Positions 6,809-15,200 of a DNA stretch of 64,000 nt are shown here, piece after piece. Within the stretch, counting starts at the first letter, position 1, and each line of letters begins with the position of its first letter. Below the pieces are notes generated by a model, which searched no databases, had not been told where the DNA came from, and saw only the letters and a list, made by a program, of their open reading frames with translations. Where the stretch lies: the NCBI RefSeq assembly GCF_001425005.1, contig NZ_LMDB01000008.1, forward strand, positions 24,886-88,885. Direction: 5' to 3'. Both the position numbers and the translations under genes were made by a program. The stretch is from Duganella sp. Root336D2. GTDB taxonomy: Bacteria; Pseudomonadota; Gammaproteobacteria; Burkholderiales; Burkholderiaceae_D.

Positions 6809-8770
6809 ATGCCTGATTCACCGCCAGTTCGTAAACTATTGAGTATGAGCAAAGAAATCTACCTCGACGGGAATGCCACCACTTGCGTGCTGCCGGCCGC
6901 CATCGACGCAGCGGTGCAAGCCATGCGCGATTGTTTCGGCAATCCCAGCAGCACCCACGCCACCGGCCTGAAGGCCAAGGCCATGATGGACGCCGTGCGC
7001 CAGCGCGCCAAGCGCTTGCTGGGCGTGGGCAGCGGCCGCATCATGTTTAATAGCGGCGCCACGGAAGGCATCCAGACCGCCGTGCTGTCGGCACTGTGCG
7101 CGCTGCGCGAACGTCGCGAAAACGGTGAAGCTATCGGCAGCCTGCTGGTCTACGGCGCCACCGAACACAAGGCCGTTCCGGAAGCGCTGGCGCACTGGAA
7201 CCGCTTGCTGGGCCTCGGCCTGGAACTGAAGAAACTGCCGGTCGATGGCGATGGCCGCCATGACCTGGCCGCGCTGCGCGCATTGGCGCCGCAAGCGGCC
7301 TTTGTCTGCACCATGGCGGCCAATAATGAAACCGGCGTGGTGTCCGACCTGGTGGGCATCGGCGCGACGCTGGTAGGCAGCAAGGCGCTGTGGATGGTCG
7401 ATTGCGTACAGGGCCTGGGCAAGCTGCCGCTGGACCTCGGCAACTCCCGCATCGATTACGCACCGTTCTCCGGCCATAAGCTGTACGCGCCAAAAGGCAT
7501 CGGCATGCTGTACCTGCGCGAAGGCGCCCCATACACCCCGCTGGTGATGGGCGGCGGCCAGGAAGCGGGCCTGCGCTCCGGCACTGAAAACATGGCTGGG
7601 ATTGCAGCGCTGGGCGCCGTGCTGGCTGCGCTGGAAGACGGCGGCACCTTCCGCTCGCCGGCGGAGCTGTACGGTTTCCGCGAAAAGCTGGCCGCCAGCC
7701 TGCGCGCTGCATTCCCCGGCATCGTGTTCAATGCGCCGTTCGAGAAGGCGTTGCCAACCACCCTTAATTTCTCGGTGCCCGGCCTATCGAGTAAAGAGTT
7801 GCTGGACGTGTTTGATGCGGCGAATGTGCGCGTCAGCGCGGGCAGCGCCTGTTCCGCCGCCAAGGCAGCGCCAAGCTATGTGCTTGATGCCATGGGCTTG
7901 CCGGTATGGCGCAGCAGCAGCGCAGTACGTATGTCTTTCGGGCCGCTGGCCAGCGAAGAAATCATCAACGAAGCCTGCGCGCGCATCGAGCGATGCGGCC
8001 AAGCCTTGCGCGCCGCCGGCAACCTGCCGGAAGGGGTGCTGCAACTGAGCCTGGCCGGCAACCACACCTGGCTCCTGCTGGACGCAGCATCGCGCCAATG
8101 CATCGTGGTCGACCATCAAGCCGAACTGGTCGAACGCATCGACAGCCTGTTGCGCAGCCACGGCTACCAGGTGGCGGCCCGCGTGAGCACGCGCGACACC
8201 GCAACCGCGCATGACAGCATGGCGTTTGGCGCGCACACGCTGCGCCGCATGACGCTGGACGCGAACCAGCAGGCCTTCCTGCTGTGCAGCGGCGATAAAG
8301 TCGATTACGCCTTTACCGGCATGGCACCGTTGGCTGCGCTGGCCGGCAGGATTCCGGACGACGCGCTGCTATGCGCCGGTCGCGAAGAACTGAACGCCTG
8401 CTGCACCAGCTTGCGCGCGGAGGAGCAGGGCAGCATGGCAAACGCAGACCTGAACCTGGACAGCATCGCGCTGGCGCGCCTGCTGGAAGCGTATCCGCAA
8501 GCGGTGCTGGTGGATGTGCGGGAAGTCTATGAACAAGCCGCCTGCATCCCAGGCGGCCGCGCCGCGCAAAGCGTCCCACTGAGCCGGCTGGCTGCATTCG
8601 TGCCGCACTGGCTGGATGCAGCAGAACAGCCGCCGCTGGTTTTCTTCTGTCGCAGCGGTAACCGTAGCGCCAAAGCCGCGCAATGCCTGCGCCGCCTCGG
8701 CTATCGCAATGCTTATAGCCTGGGCGGAGGGATTGCCCTGGCATCGCCAGCGCTGGCGCTGGCCGCATGA
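6809..8770 (+). CDS. Cysteine desulfurase fused to a C-terminal rhodanese domain
   Basis: A 653-residue fusion. Residues about 15-400 are a class V PLP enzyme of the IscS/NifS type: PLP lysine in FSGHKLYAPKG (Lys224), the GGGQEAGLRSGTEN segment, and the persulfide-carrying cysteine in SAGSACSA (Cys348). Residues about 548-650 are a rhodanese domain with active-site Cys614 in FFCRSGNRS. The 140 residues between look like a shrunken metallo-beta-lactamase fold of the persulfide dioxygenase type that lacks the metal-binding histidines (see findings). The enzyme would take sulfur from cysteine and pass it to an acceptor. A GAGG ribosome-binding site 10 bases upstream favours the start at 6809; ATG 6845 is an alternative. 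A terminator follows. Confidence 0.88.
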   Translation: MPDSPPVRKLLSMSKEIYLDGNATTCVLPAAIDAAVQAMRDCFGNPSSTHATGLKAKAMMDAVRQRAKRLLGVGSGRIMFNSGATEGIQTAVLSALCALRERRENGEAIGSLLVYGATEHKAVPEALAHWNRLLGLGLELKKLPVDGDGRHDLAALRALAPQAAFVCTMAANNETGVVSDLVGIGATLVGSKALWMVDCVQGLGKLPLDLGNSRIDYAPFSGHKLYAPKGIGMLYLREGAPYTPLVMGGGQEAGLRSGTENMAGIAALGAVLAALEDGGTFRSPAELYGFREKLAASLRAAFPGIVFNAPFEKALPTTLNFSVPGLSSKELLDVFDAANVRVSAGSACSAAKAAPSYVLDAMGLPVWRSSSAVRMSFGPLASEEIINEACARIERCGQALRAAGNLPEGVLQLSLAGNHTWLLLDAASRQCIVVDHQAELVERIDSLLRSHGYQVAARVSTRDTATAHDSMAFGAHTLRRMTLDANQQAFLLCSGDKVDYAFTGMAPLAALAGRIPDDALLCAGREELNACCTSLRAEEQGSMANADLNLDSIALARLLEAYPQAVLVDVREVYEQAACIPGGRAAQSVPLSRLAAFVPHWLDAAEQPPLVFFCRSGNRSAKAAQCLRRLGYRNAYSLGGGIALASPALALAA

Positions 8771-8794
8771 TTTTGTGAGGTTGTATCCTGCTTG

Positions 8795-8821
8795 CGGCGG
8801 CCGTTGGCCGCCGTTTTTTTT
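8795..8821 (+). terminator. Rho-independent terminator of the desulfurase gene
   Basis: An 8-bp perfect stem CGGCGGCC / GGCCGCCG with a GTT loop is followed by eight T residues, 25 bases after the stop codon. The T tract lies only on the + strand side, so it ends the desulfurase transcript and not the converging DUF3592 transcript. Confidence 0.9.
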
Positions 8822-8826
8822 AGCGC

Positions 8827-9270
8827 CTACTTGGCAAAAAAATGGCGCAGGACCAGCACCGCAATCCCGGCCAGCAGCAAGATCCGTGCGAAGCCCTTTT
8901 CCCCATCCGAAGTGTCGTTGTCACCGGCTTTAACCAAAGTCGAAGGCGATTCCGGCAAATAACGAATATCGATTGACCAAGGAATTTCCCGCGCGCGCAG
9001 TTGCCGGGCCAGGCTTTCGGGGATGGATACCGTGTCACGGACTTGCTGTCCATTCTCCATCGTGAACTGGATGTGGGCTACGTGCTCCTTCTCGGAGCCG
9101 CCATTCTTCCGCTTTTTCCATTCGAGTTCGGTGATCTCAGCCGCTGCGGCTACGCCGTGGTCGCGCAGCTTCGAAAATTCCACGCCATGTTTGTGGCCTG
9201 TGAACATGAATAATACGGCGAATGTGATCAGGATCCAGGGGAATACGGCACTGCGAAAAACACTAAACAT
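8827..9270 (-). CDS. DUF3592 domain membrane protein
   Basis: A 147-residue protein with a hydrophobic helix at residues about 9-24 (FPWILITFAVLFMFTG) and a second at the C-terminus (ARILLLAGIAVLVLRHFF), flanking a soluble beta-rich domain. The segment with AAEITELEW, HIQFTMENGQQVRDTVSIP and WSIDIRYLPESPST fits the DUF3592 pattern, whose function is unknown. It is convergent with the desulfurase gene and ends just beyond that gene's terminator. Upstream lies a gene-poor stretch, so it is probably transcribed alone. Confidence 0.78.
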   Translation of the reverse strand: MFSVFRSAVFPWILITFAVLFMFTGHKHGVEFSKLRDHGVAAAAEITELEWKKRKNGGSEKEHVAHIQFTMENGQQVRDTVSIPESLARQLRAREIPWSIDIRYLPESPSTLVKAGDNDTSDGEKGFARILLLAGIAVLVLRHFFAK

Positions 9271-9670
9271 AAGGTGGCTTGGTACATGTATTTGTTAAAT
9301 AATTAAACAATGTTACCATAAGATAATTTCCCGACCGCTGGCCGGGCCCATCCTGTGCGGTGCTTTATTCGTTGGGGTTTTAATGCCTGGCTGAGTTGAG
9401 GCCTTTGACGAAGGATGGAATTCAATACTGGGCGTTTGGTGAGCCGATCGAACAAAGGGAAATGTGGATGAGATGCGACTATGCGCGTTCTTCTCTATCA
9501 CTGAGTAAACGAATTCGTTCAGACACTACCTTGTGCTTTCAGCGCAGCGAGCTGGCTCAAACGAGATCGGGTAGGGGAAAAGTCGTTGTAACGTGCGTTG
9601 ACTCAACCCACCAGGCGAATAAGACGCTACGGCCCTATCGTTCGCGGTAATGCGCGATGCGTAGCGCGGC
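9271..9670. other. Gene-poor interval, no coherent coding region recognised
   Basis: About 400 bp with visibly lower GC than its surroundings. Short open frames exist on both strands (for example 9313-9501 reverse and 9396-9650 forward), but none has a ribosome-binding site or a recognisable domain, and their composition is arginine/serine/proline-rich as expected of chance frames. It may be a decayed gene or mobile-element remnant; I could not identify one. It leads directly into the repeat block at 9671. Confidence 0.5.
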
Positions 9671-9743
9671 CATAAGTCTGTGCCATAAGTCTGTGCCAGG
9701 TCTGTCATTCGGACATAAGTCTGTGCCAGGTCTGTCATTCGGA
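9671..9743. repeat. Tandem direct repeat, 30-bp unit, two full copies plus a part
   Basis: The unit begins CATAAGTCTGTGCCAGGTCT and ends GTCATTCGGA. Copies lie at 9684-9713 and 9714-9743 and are identical; a 13-bp partial copy (CATAAGTCTGTGC) precedes them at 9671. The same core occurs inverted at 9828-9850 and in diverged form at 20952-21026, so it belongs to a dispersed repeat family. Confidence 0.9.
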
Positions 9744-9880
9744 CACGCGAACCGGTCTTTTGATAAAACTCAAGACGGAAAACCGGCTGGTTTTGCGTCT
9801 TGAGTTTTATCAAGCGTGAGCGCTATCTGTCCGAATGACAGACCTGGCACCGACTTTGTTGGCACCGACTTTGCAATCGG
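9722..9880. repeat. Composite inverted repeat 3' of the TonB receptor gene
   Basis: Outer arms of 23 bp (9722-9744 and 9828-9850, core GTGCCAGGTCTGTCATTCGG) enclose a second perfect inverted repeat of 18 bp, TTGATAAAACTCAAGACG at 9760-9777 against CGTCTTGAGTTTTATCAA at 9796-9813. That inner stem continues, after one mismatch, with AAAACC/GGTTTT around a GGCT loop. On the right, GGCACCGACTTTG is repeated at 9846 and 9861. As RNA it would form a very long hairpin directly after the receptor stop codon on the reverse strand, so it may end or protect that transcript. Confidence 0.85.
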
Positions 9881-9892
9881 TCGCCGTCCTCT

Positions 9893-12046
9893 TTATAGCT
9901 TCATCTCCAGCATCGCGCGGAACAAGACGCTGGTTGGGGTGATGGTGGTGTCGCTCCGCCGTCCGGTGGCCTCGACGAAGGACGACTGCGACAGGTTGTC
10001 CTGGTGCAGCATGTTCGATGCCGACAGGCGCAGTTGCGTCTTGGGAGTGAACTTCCACAAGCCATATACGTCCAGTGCCCGCTTCGGCACCGAGTAGGCG
10101 TACTGCCTGTCGGAGATGCGCACCTCGCCGCCACCCTGGTAGCTGTAGGAGCCGCCCAGTGTCAGCGGAAGCTTGTCCAGCTTCCAGTCCGCACCCACGG
10201 TGCCGCTGATTGGAACCTGCTGGTCCAGGCGGTTGTTGGGGCCCGGTACGGTGTCCAGCTTCGACCAGCTGCGCGTCAGGTTGGCGCGCATTTCCACGCC
10301 TGGCGCGTCCTTCATGATCGCGCGCAATGGCAGCTTGGCTTCCAGTTCGATGCCGTAGGTGTCGGCGGTGCCGGCGTTGACAGGACGCGAGACCCACACG
10401 CCATCGATCAGGTCCACGCGGCGGCGTGTGATGTCTTCGATGCGGCGGGCATAGGTGCTGGCCGACAGCAGGCCGCCGCCTTCGCCCAGATAGTGCTCGA
10501 ACGCGAGGTCCAGGCCCCAGGCCAGTTCCGGCTTCAGGTTCGGGTTGCCCATGGAGTCTGGCGAAGTCGAGCTGTTGTTGTTGGAGGTGAAGCGGCGCGG
10601 GATCAGGTCGCCCACGCCGGGCGCCTTGTAGGTGCGGGTCAGGCCGAAACGCACCTGGTCCTTCTTCTTTTCGCCCAGCTTGTACAGGGTCTGGAACAGC
10701 GGGCTCAATACGCTGGAGTTGTTGTCGATGCTGCCGTAGTCAGTGCCGGTGCTCTTGATGTTGACGCCTTCCCAGCGCAGGCCGAAATAGACGGACCAGC
10801 GGTCGGTCACATTCCATTCATCCTGCGCGTAGGCGGCGAGGCGCGTGACGTCGGCGGAATAAACTTCGTCGAGGTTCTGTGGGGCGATGCCGGGCGGTGC
10901 ACGCAGGTATTGTTCGCGCTGGATGCGGTCTTCATCGCGCTTGCTGTAGCCGATGTCCCAGCCGGTCGCCAGCGCATGGCCGGGGACCAGCGGGCTGGAA
11001 TATTTGCCGGTGCTGCTGAAGCCTTTGTCGGTCGATTCCGATGTGACGGTGCGGGTGCGTTCGAGCAGTGCGCCGCTTTGCAGGTTCGGTGCCTGCACGT
11101 TGCGGTGGTTGTAATTGAGGCCTGCTTTCATATCCAGCTTGGCGCCGTCGGCCAGCGGACGCGCCCAGCTCAGGTCCGTGCGGAACAATTCCATGTCGGC
11201 CTTGATGGCCTGGTCCAGGGCGCTGAACATTGGCTCGTCGCCGTACGCGGTGGTGGTGCGCTCGGAGTTTTGGGCGCGGAAGCGGTTGACCGCAATGAAG
11301 CTCTGCGAGGTGATCACGTCGCCCGGCTTGATCGCGTAGTTCACTCGCGGCGCGAGGTTGAGGTTGCGGAATGAGCCTTTGCTGGTGGCTTCGGCACGGC
11401 GCAGCAGGGGCGCGCTGCCGGTGGCTTCGGTGATGGTGTGGCTTGGGCGATCAAAATCGCCGTGCAGGAAGCCGCCGCCGATGGAGTACGACCAAGGGCC
11501 TTTGCGGTCCGACATCTGCAGGTTGACGCTGGCGCCGGGTTGGCCGTTGTCCGCTTGCAGTCCGGCCTTGATTTCGGTCTGCGCCGTGGAGATGGCTTTC
11601 TTCAGCACGATGTTGATGCCGCCGGCAATCGCCTGGGTGCTGAATTCCGCCGTGGCGGCGCGCATGACTTCAATACGTTCGATCATGTCCGGTGTCAGCG
11701 AGTCGAGCGAGAAGCCTGGCGGCGCCGGTTCGCCATTCAGCATGATGGAGGTGTAGCCGCTGCCCAGGCCGCGCATGCGGATGTTGCCGCCGCGGCCCTG
11801 CACGCCGTCCAGCGTAATGCCCGGCAGGCGCTTGAGCACTTCGCCGATGCTGGTGTCGCCATTTTTCAGGATCTCTTCCTGCGTCACGACGATCTTGGTG
11901 GCGGTGTCGTTGCGGCGGATATCCATCGCCGCGCTGCCTTTGATCTCAACCTTGGGCGTGGCTTTGTCGGATGCGGCTTGCTCTTGTGCGTAAGCGCCGT
12001 TCAGCGCCTGGACGATGAGCAGGAGGGGGAGGGCGATTTTCTTCAT
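9893..12046 (-). CDS. TonB-dependent outer-membrane receptor
   Basis: A 717-residue protein from ATG 12046. A signal peptide (MKKIALPLLLIVQALNGAYA) is followed by a plug domain with TSIGEVLKRLPGITLDGVQG, RMRGLGSGYTSIMLNG and DMIERIEVMRAATAEFS, then a long beta-barrel with repeated aromatic strands. It ends in FRAMLEMKL; the last residue is not the usual aromatic, but the strand pattern is typical. These receptors import siderophores, cobalamin or carbohydrates using TonB energy. No FecA-type signalling extension is present. The substrate is unknown. Its neighbour, divergent across 249 bp, makes cyclic glucan, but no starch- or glucan-specific feature is visible in the receptor. Confidence 0.9.
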   Translation of the reverse strand: MKKIALPLLLIVQALNGAYAQEQAASDKATPKVEIKGSAAMDIRRNDTATKIVVTQEEILKNGDTSIGEVLKRLPGITLDGVQGRGGNIRMRGLGSGYTSIMLNGEPAPPGFSLDSLTPDMIERIEVMRAATAEFSTQAIAGGINIVLKKAISTAQTEIKAGLQADNGQPGASVNLQMSDRKGPWSYSIGGGFLHGDFDRPSHTITEATGSAPLLRRAEATSKGSFRNLNLAPRVNYAIKPGDVITSQSFIAVNRFRAQNSERTTTAYGDEPMFSALDQAIKADMELFRTDLSWARPLADGAKLDMKAGLNYNHRNVQAPNLQSGALLERTRTVTSESTDKGFSSTGKYSSPLVPGHALATGWDIGYSKRDEDRIQREQYLRAPPGIAPQNLDEVYSADVTRLAAYAQDEWNVTDRWSVYFGLRWEGVNIKSTGTDYGSIDNNSSVLSPLFQTLYKLGEKKKDQVRFGLTRTYKAPGVGDLIPRRFTSNNNSSTSPDSMGNPNLKPELAWGLDLAFEHYLGEGGGLLSASTYARRIEDITRRRVDLIDGVWVSRPVNAGTADTYGIELEAKLPLRAIMKDAPGVEMRANLTRSWSKLDTVPGPNNRLDQQVPISGTVGADWKLDKLPLTLGGSYSYQGGGEVRISDRQYAYSVPKRALDVYGLWKFTPKTQLRLSASNMLHQDNLSQSSFVEATGRRSDTTITPTSVLFRAMLEMKL

Positions 12047-12295
12047 GCAAATGGCGGTGGCTTTTGGGAAACATGACAGGATACACTGCCAACCGTTAAC
12101 CCGGCAGTTATTCAATTTTCAGGCCGCCGGCTTAGCAAAAAAAAACGTGCTCTTGCCGAGGTGAAATTCTCGCTGATCTTTAACGGACCCATATGTACGC
12201 TAGCGAACAGTCGTAAGTCGTGCGCCCGCCTAACATGCCTTGGACCATACTGCCCGTCTGCGCGGCAGTTCTAAGAATAAGTGTGAGGCCCACCC

Positions 12296-15200
12296 TTGAA
12301 AGAGCATCCTTTTTTATGGCCGGCCGCAAGTGCCGGGTTCAAGGAATCAGAATCGGGGTCCCTTGAAAAAGGGACCGGTGAGGAAGACGATTTGCCCCTG
12401 CGCGGTGAGCTGTTCAGCGCGCAGCAAATGGAACAGCATGGCCGTGCACTGGCTGCAAGCCATGAACTCAGCAAGCGCGGTGGCGGGGACCGCCTGCTTG
12501 CGCGGCTCAGTGAAAACGAAGCGCTGATCGGTTCAACCTGCGAAGGCCTGACCGAAGCGGTCAAGGAAGGCCGGCAGATCACGCCCGCTTCCGAATGGCT
12601 GCTGGATAACTTCTACCTGATCGAAGACCAGATCCGCACCGCGCGGCGCCACCTGCCGAAAGACTACAGCAAGGAATTGCCGCGCCTGGCCAAAGGCGCG
12701 CCGCAGGGCACGCCGCGCGTCTACCAGATCGCGCTGGAGATCATTGCCCATGGCGACGGCCGCGTTGATCCGGAGAGCCTGAGCCGTTTCGTGGAAGCCT
12801 ACCAGGAAGTGGCGACGCTGAAACTGGGCGAGCTGTGGGCGATCCCGATCATGCTGCGCCTGGCGTTGATCGAGAACCTGCGCCGGGTGGCTGCGCGCGT
12901 GGCGGAAAACCGCTTCCAGCGCGACCTGGCCAATAGCTGGGCCGACCAGATGGTGGAGATCGCCGACAAGAATCCGAGCGGCTTGATCCTGCTGGTGGCC
13001 GACATGGCGCGCTCCGAGCCGCCGATCACCAGCGGCTTCGTGGCCGAACTGGCGCGCCGCTTGCAAGGGCAAAGCCCGGTGCTGACCCTGGCGCTGAACT
13101 GGATCACCTACCGCCTGGCGGAAACCGGCCAGACCATCGAGCAGCAGATCCAGGCCGAAATCCATATGCAGGCTGCGGAGCAGGTGTCGATTGCCAACAG
13201 CATCGGCAGCCTGCGCTTCCTCAGCACCATGGACTGGCAGGAGTTTGTCGAGACCATGAGCGTGGTCGAGCAGACCTTGCGCCAGGATCCTGCCGGTACT
13301 TATCCGGACATGGACTTTTCCACGCGCGACCAGTACCGCCACAGCGTGGAACGCATGGCGCGCTATTCGCAGGCAACGGAGGCGGAGGTGGCGCAGCAGG
13401 CGCTCGAGCTGGCGCGCACGCGGGCCGGCGACCTTGACACACGCCTGCATCACGTAGGCTATTACCTGGTGGGCGAAGGCATGCTGCTGATGGAGCGCCA
13501 GGTCGGCGTGCGCCTGCCGCCCCTGCGCTCGCTGAAGCGCACCATGCGCACCTCGCCGCTGTTGTCCTATCTCGGCGCGATCGGCGCACTGTCCGTGATC
13601 GCCACTGCGCTGATGCTGGAACGCGCCTGGCGCGATGGCGTGCAGCCGTGGGCGCTGGTGGTACTGGGCATCCTTGGCCTGATGGGCAGCAGCCAGCTGG
13701 CACTGGCCCTGGTCAACTGGGTCGCCACGCTGTTTGTCGAGCCGCGGCCATTGCCGCGCATGGACTTCCAGAACGGCGTGCCGCCGGATGCGCGCACCGT
13801 GGTGGTGGTGCCAACCTTGCTGTTCAGCCGTGAAAACGTCGATGAACTTTGCGAGCAGCTTGAAGTGCGCTTCCTTGCCAACCGCGACCCCAACCTGCGT
13901 TTTTGCCTGCTGACCGACTTCGCCGATGCGCAGGAAGAGACGCTGCCGACCGATGCAGCTTTGACCGAGCGTGCGGCCGCCAATATCGCGCGCCTGAACC
14001 TGAAATATACGGAGCAGGGCGGGCCGGCGCCTTTCCTGCTGCTGCATCGCGCGCGCCGCTGGAACGCGGCGCAGCGGGCCTGGATGGGCGAGGAGCGCAA
14101 GCGCGGCAAGCTGTCCGACCTGAACCGCTTCATGCGCGGCGGGGCGCAGGATGCCTTCTCGCTGATCGTTGGCGATATCGACGACCTGCCTGCCTTTAAG
14201 TATGTGATCACGCTGGATAGCGACACCCAGTTGCCGCGCGATGCGGCACGCCAGTTTGTCGCTACCATGCGCCATCCGCTCAACCTGCCGCGTATCGACC
14301 AGCGCCTGCGGCGCGTGGTGGCCGGCTATGGCATCCTGCAGCCGCGGGTGGCAGTCAGCTTGCCGAGCGAAGACGCGTCGCGCTATGAAAAGCTGTGCGG
14401 CGGCGAGCCTGGCATCGATCCCTATACCCGTACCGTCAGCGACGTATACCAGGACGTGTTTGCCGAAGGCTCTTTCATCGGCAAGGGTATCTACGATGTC
14501 GACGTGTTCGAGGAAGTACTGGGCCGGCGCTTGCCGCATAACCGCATCCTGAGCCACGACTTGCTGGAAGGCTGCTACCTGCGCGCCGGCCTGCTGAGCG
14601 ATGCGCAGCTCTATGAACATTACCCGGCGCGCTATCGCGATGACGTGAGCCGGCGCCAGCGCTGGATGCGTGGCGACTGGCAATTGCTGCCATGGCTGAT
14701 GCGGCGCGTGCCGCTGGCCGGCGGCAAGCACGAAAGCAATCCGCTGTCCGCCCTGTCGCGCTGGAAGCTGTTCGACAACCTGCGCCGCAGCCTGGTGGCG
14801 CCGGTCCTGACATTGTCGCTGCTGATGGCTTTTGCCGCCCTGCCGCATCCATGGTTCTGGGCCTTGGCCGTGCTGGCGATTATCTTCCTGCCGCCGCTGG
14901 TGAGCGCCGTCTACGATTTGCTGCACAAGCCGGACGACACGCTGTGGAGCCAGCATGCGCCGGCATCGCTGCGCCGCAGCGGCTTGCAGTTCGCGCACGC
15001 ACTGCTGACGCTGGTGTTCCTGCCGTATGAAGCCTACATCAGCCTGGATGCCATCGTGCGCACCGGCTGGCGCCTGCTGGTATCGCGGCGCCGTTTGCTG
15101 GAATGGCGTGCGTCCGGGCTGTCGCGCTCGGGCACCAGCCTGGCCAGCAACTGGCGCACCATGTGGATTGCGCCGCTGCTGGCCCTGGGTGCCGGGGCTG

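Noticed and set aside
8795..8821. Bidirectional terminator serving the DUF3592 gene as well
   Set aside because: On the reverse strand the stem would be followed by CAAGCAGG, with the A tract before it, so there is no U run after the hairpin.
9313..9501. Possible 62-codon reverse gene
   Set aside because: No ribosome-binding site, no domain, and Ser/Pro/Lys composition typical of a chance frame in a low-GC patch.
9671..9743. Possible CRISPR array
   Set aside because: The 30-bp units are directly adjacent with no spacers, there are only two full copies, and no cas genes are nearby.
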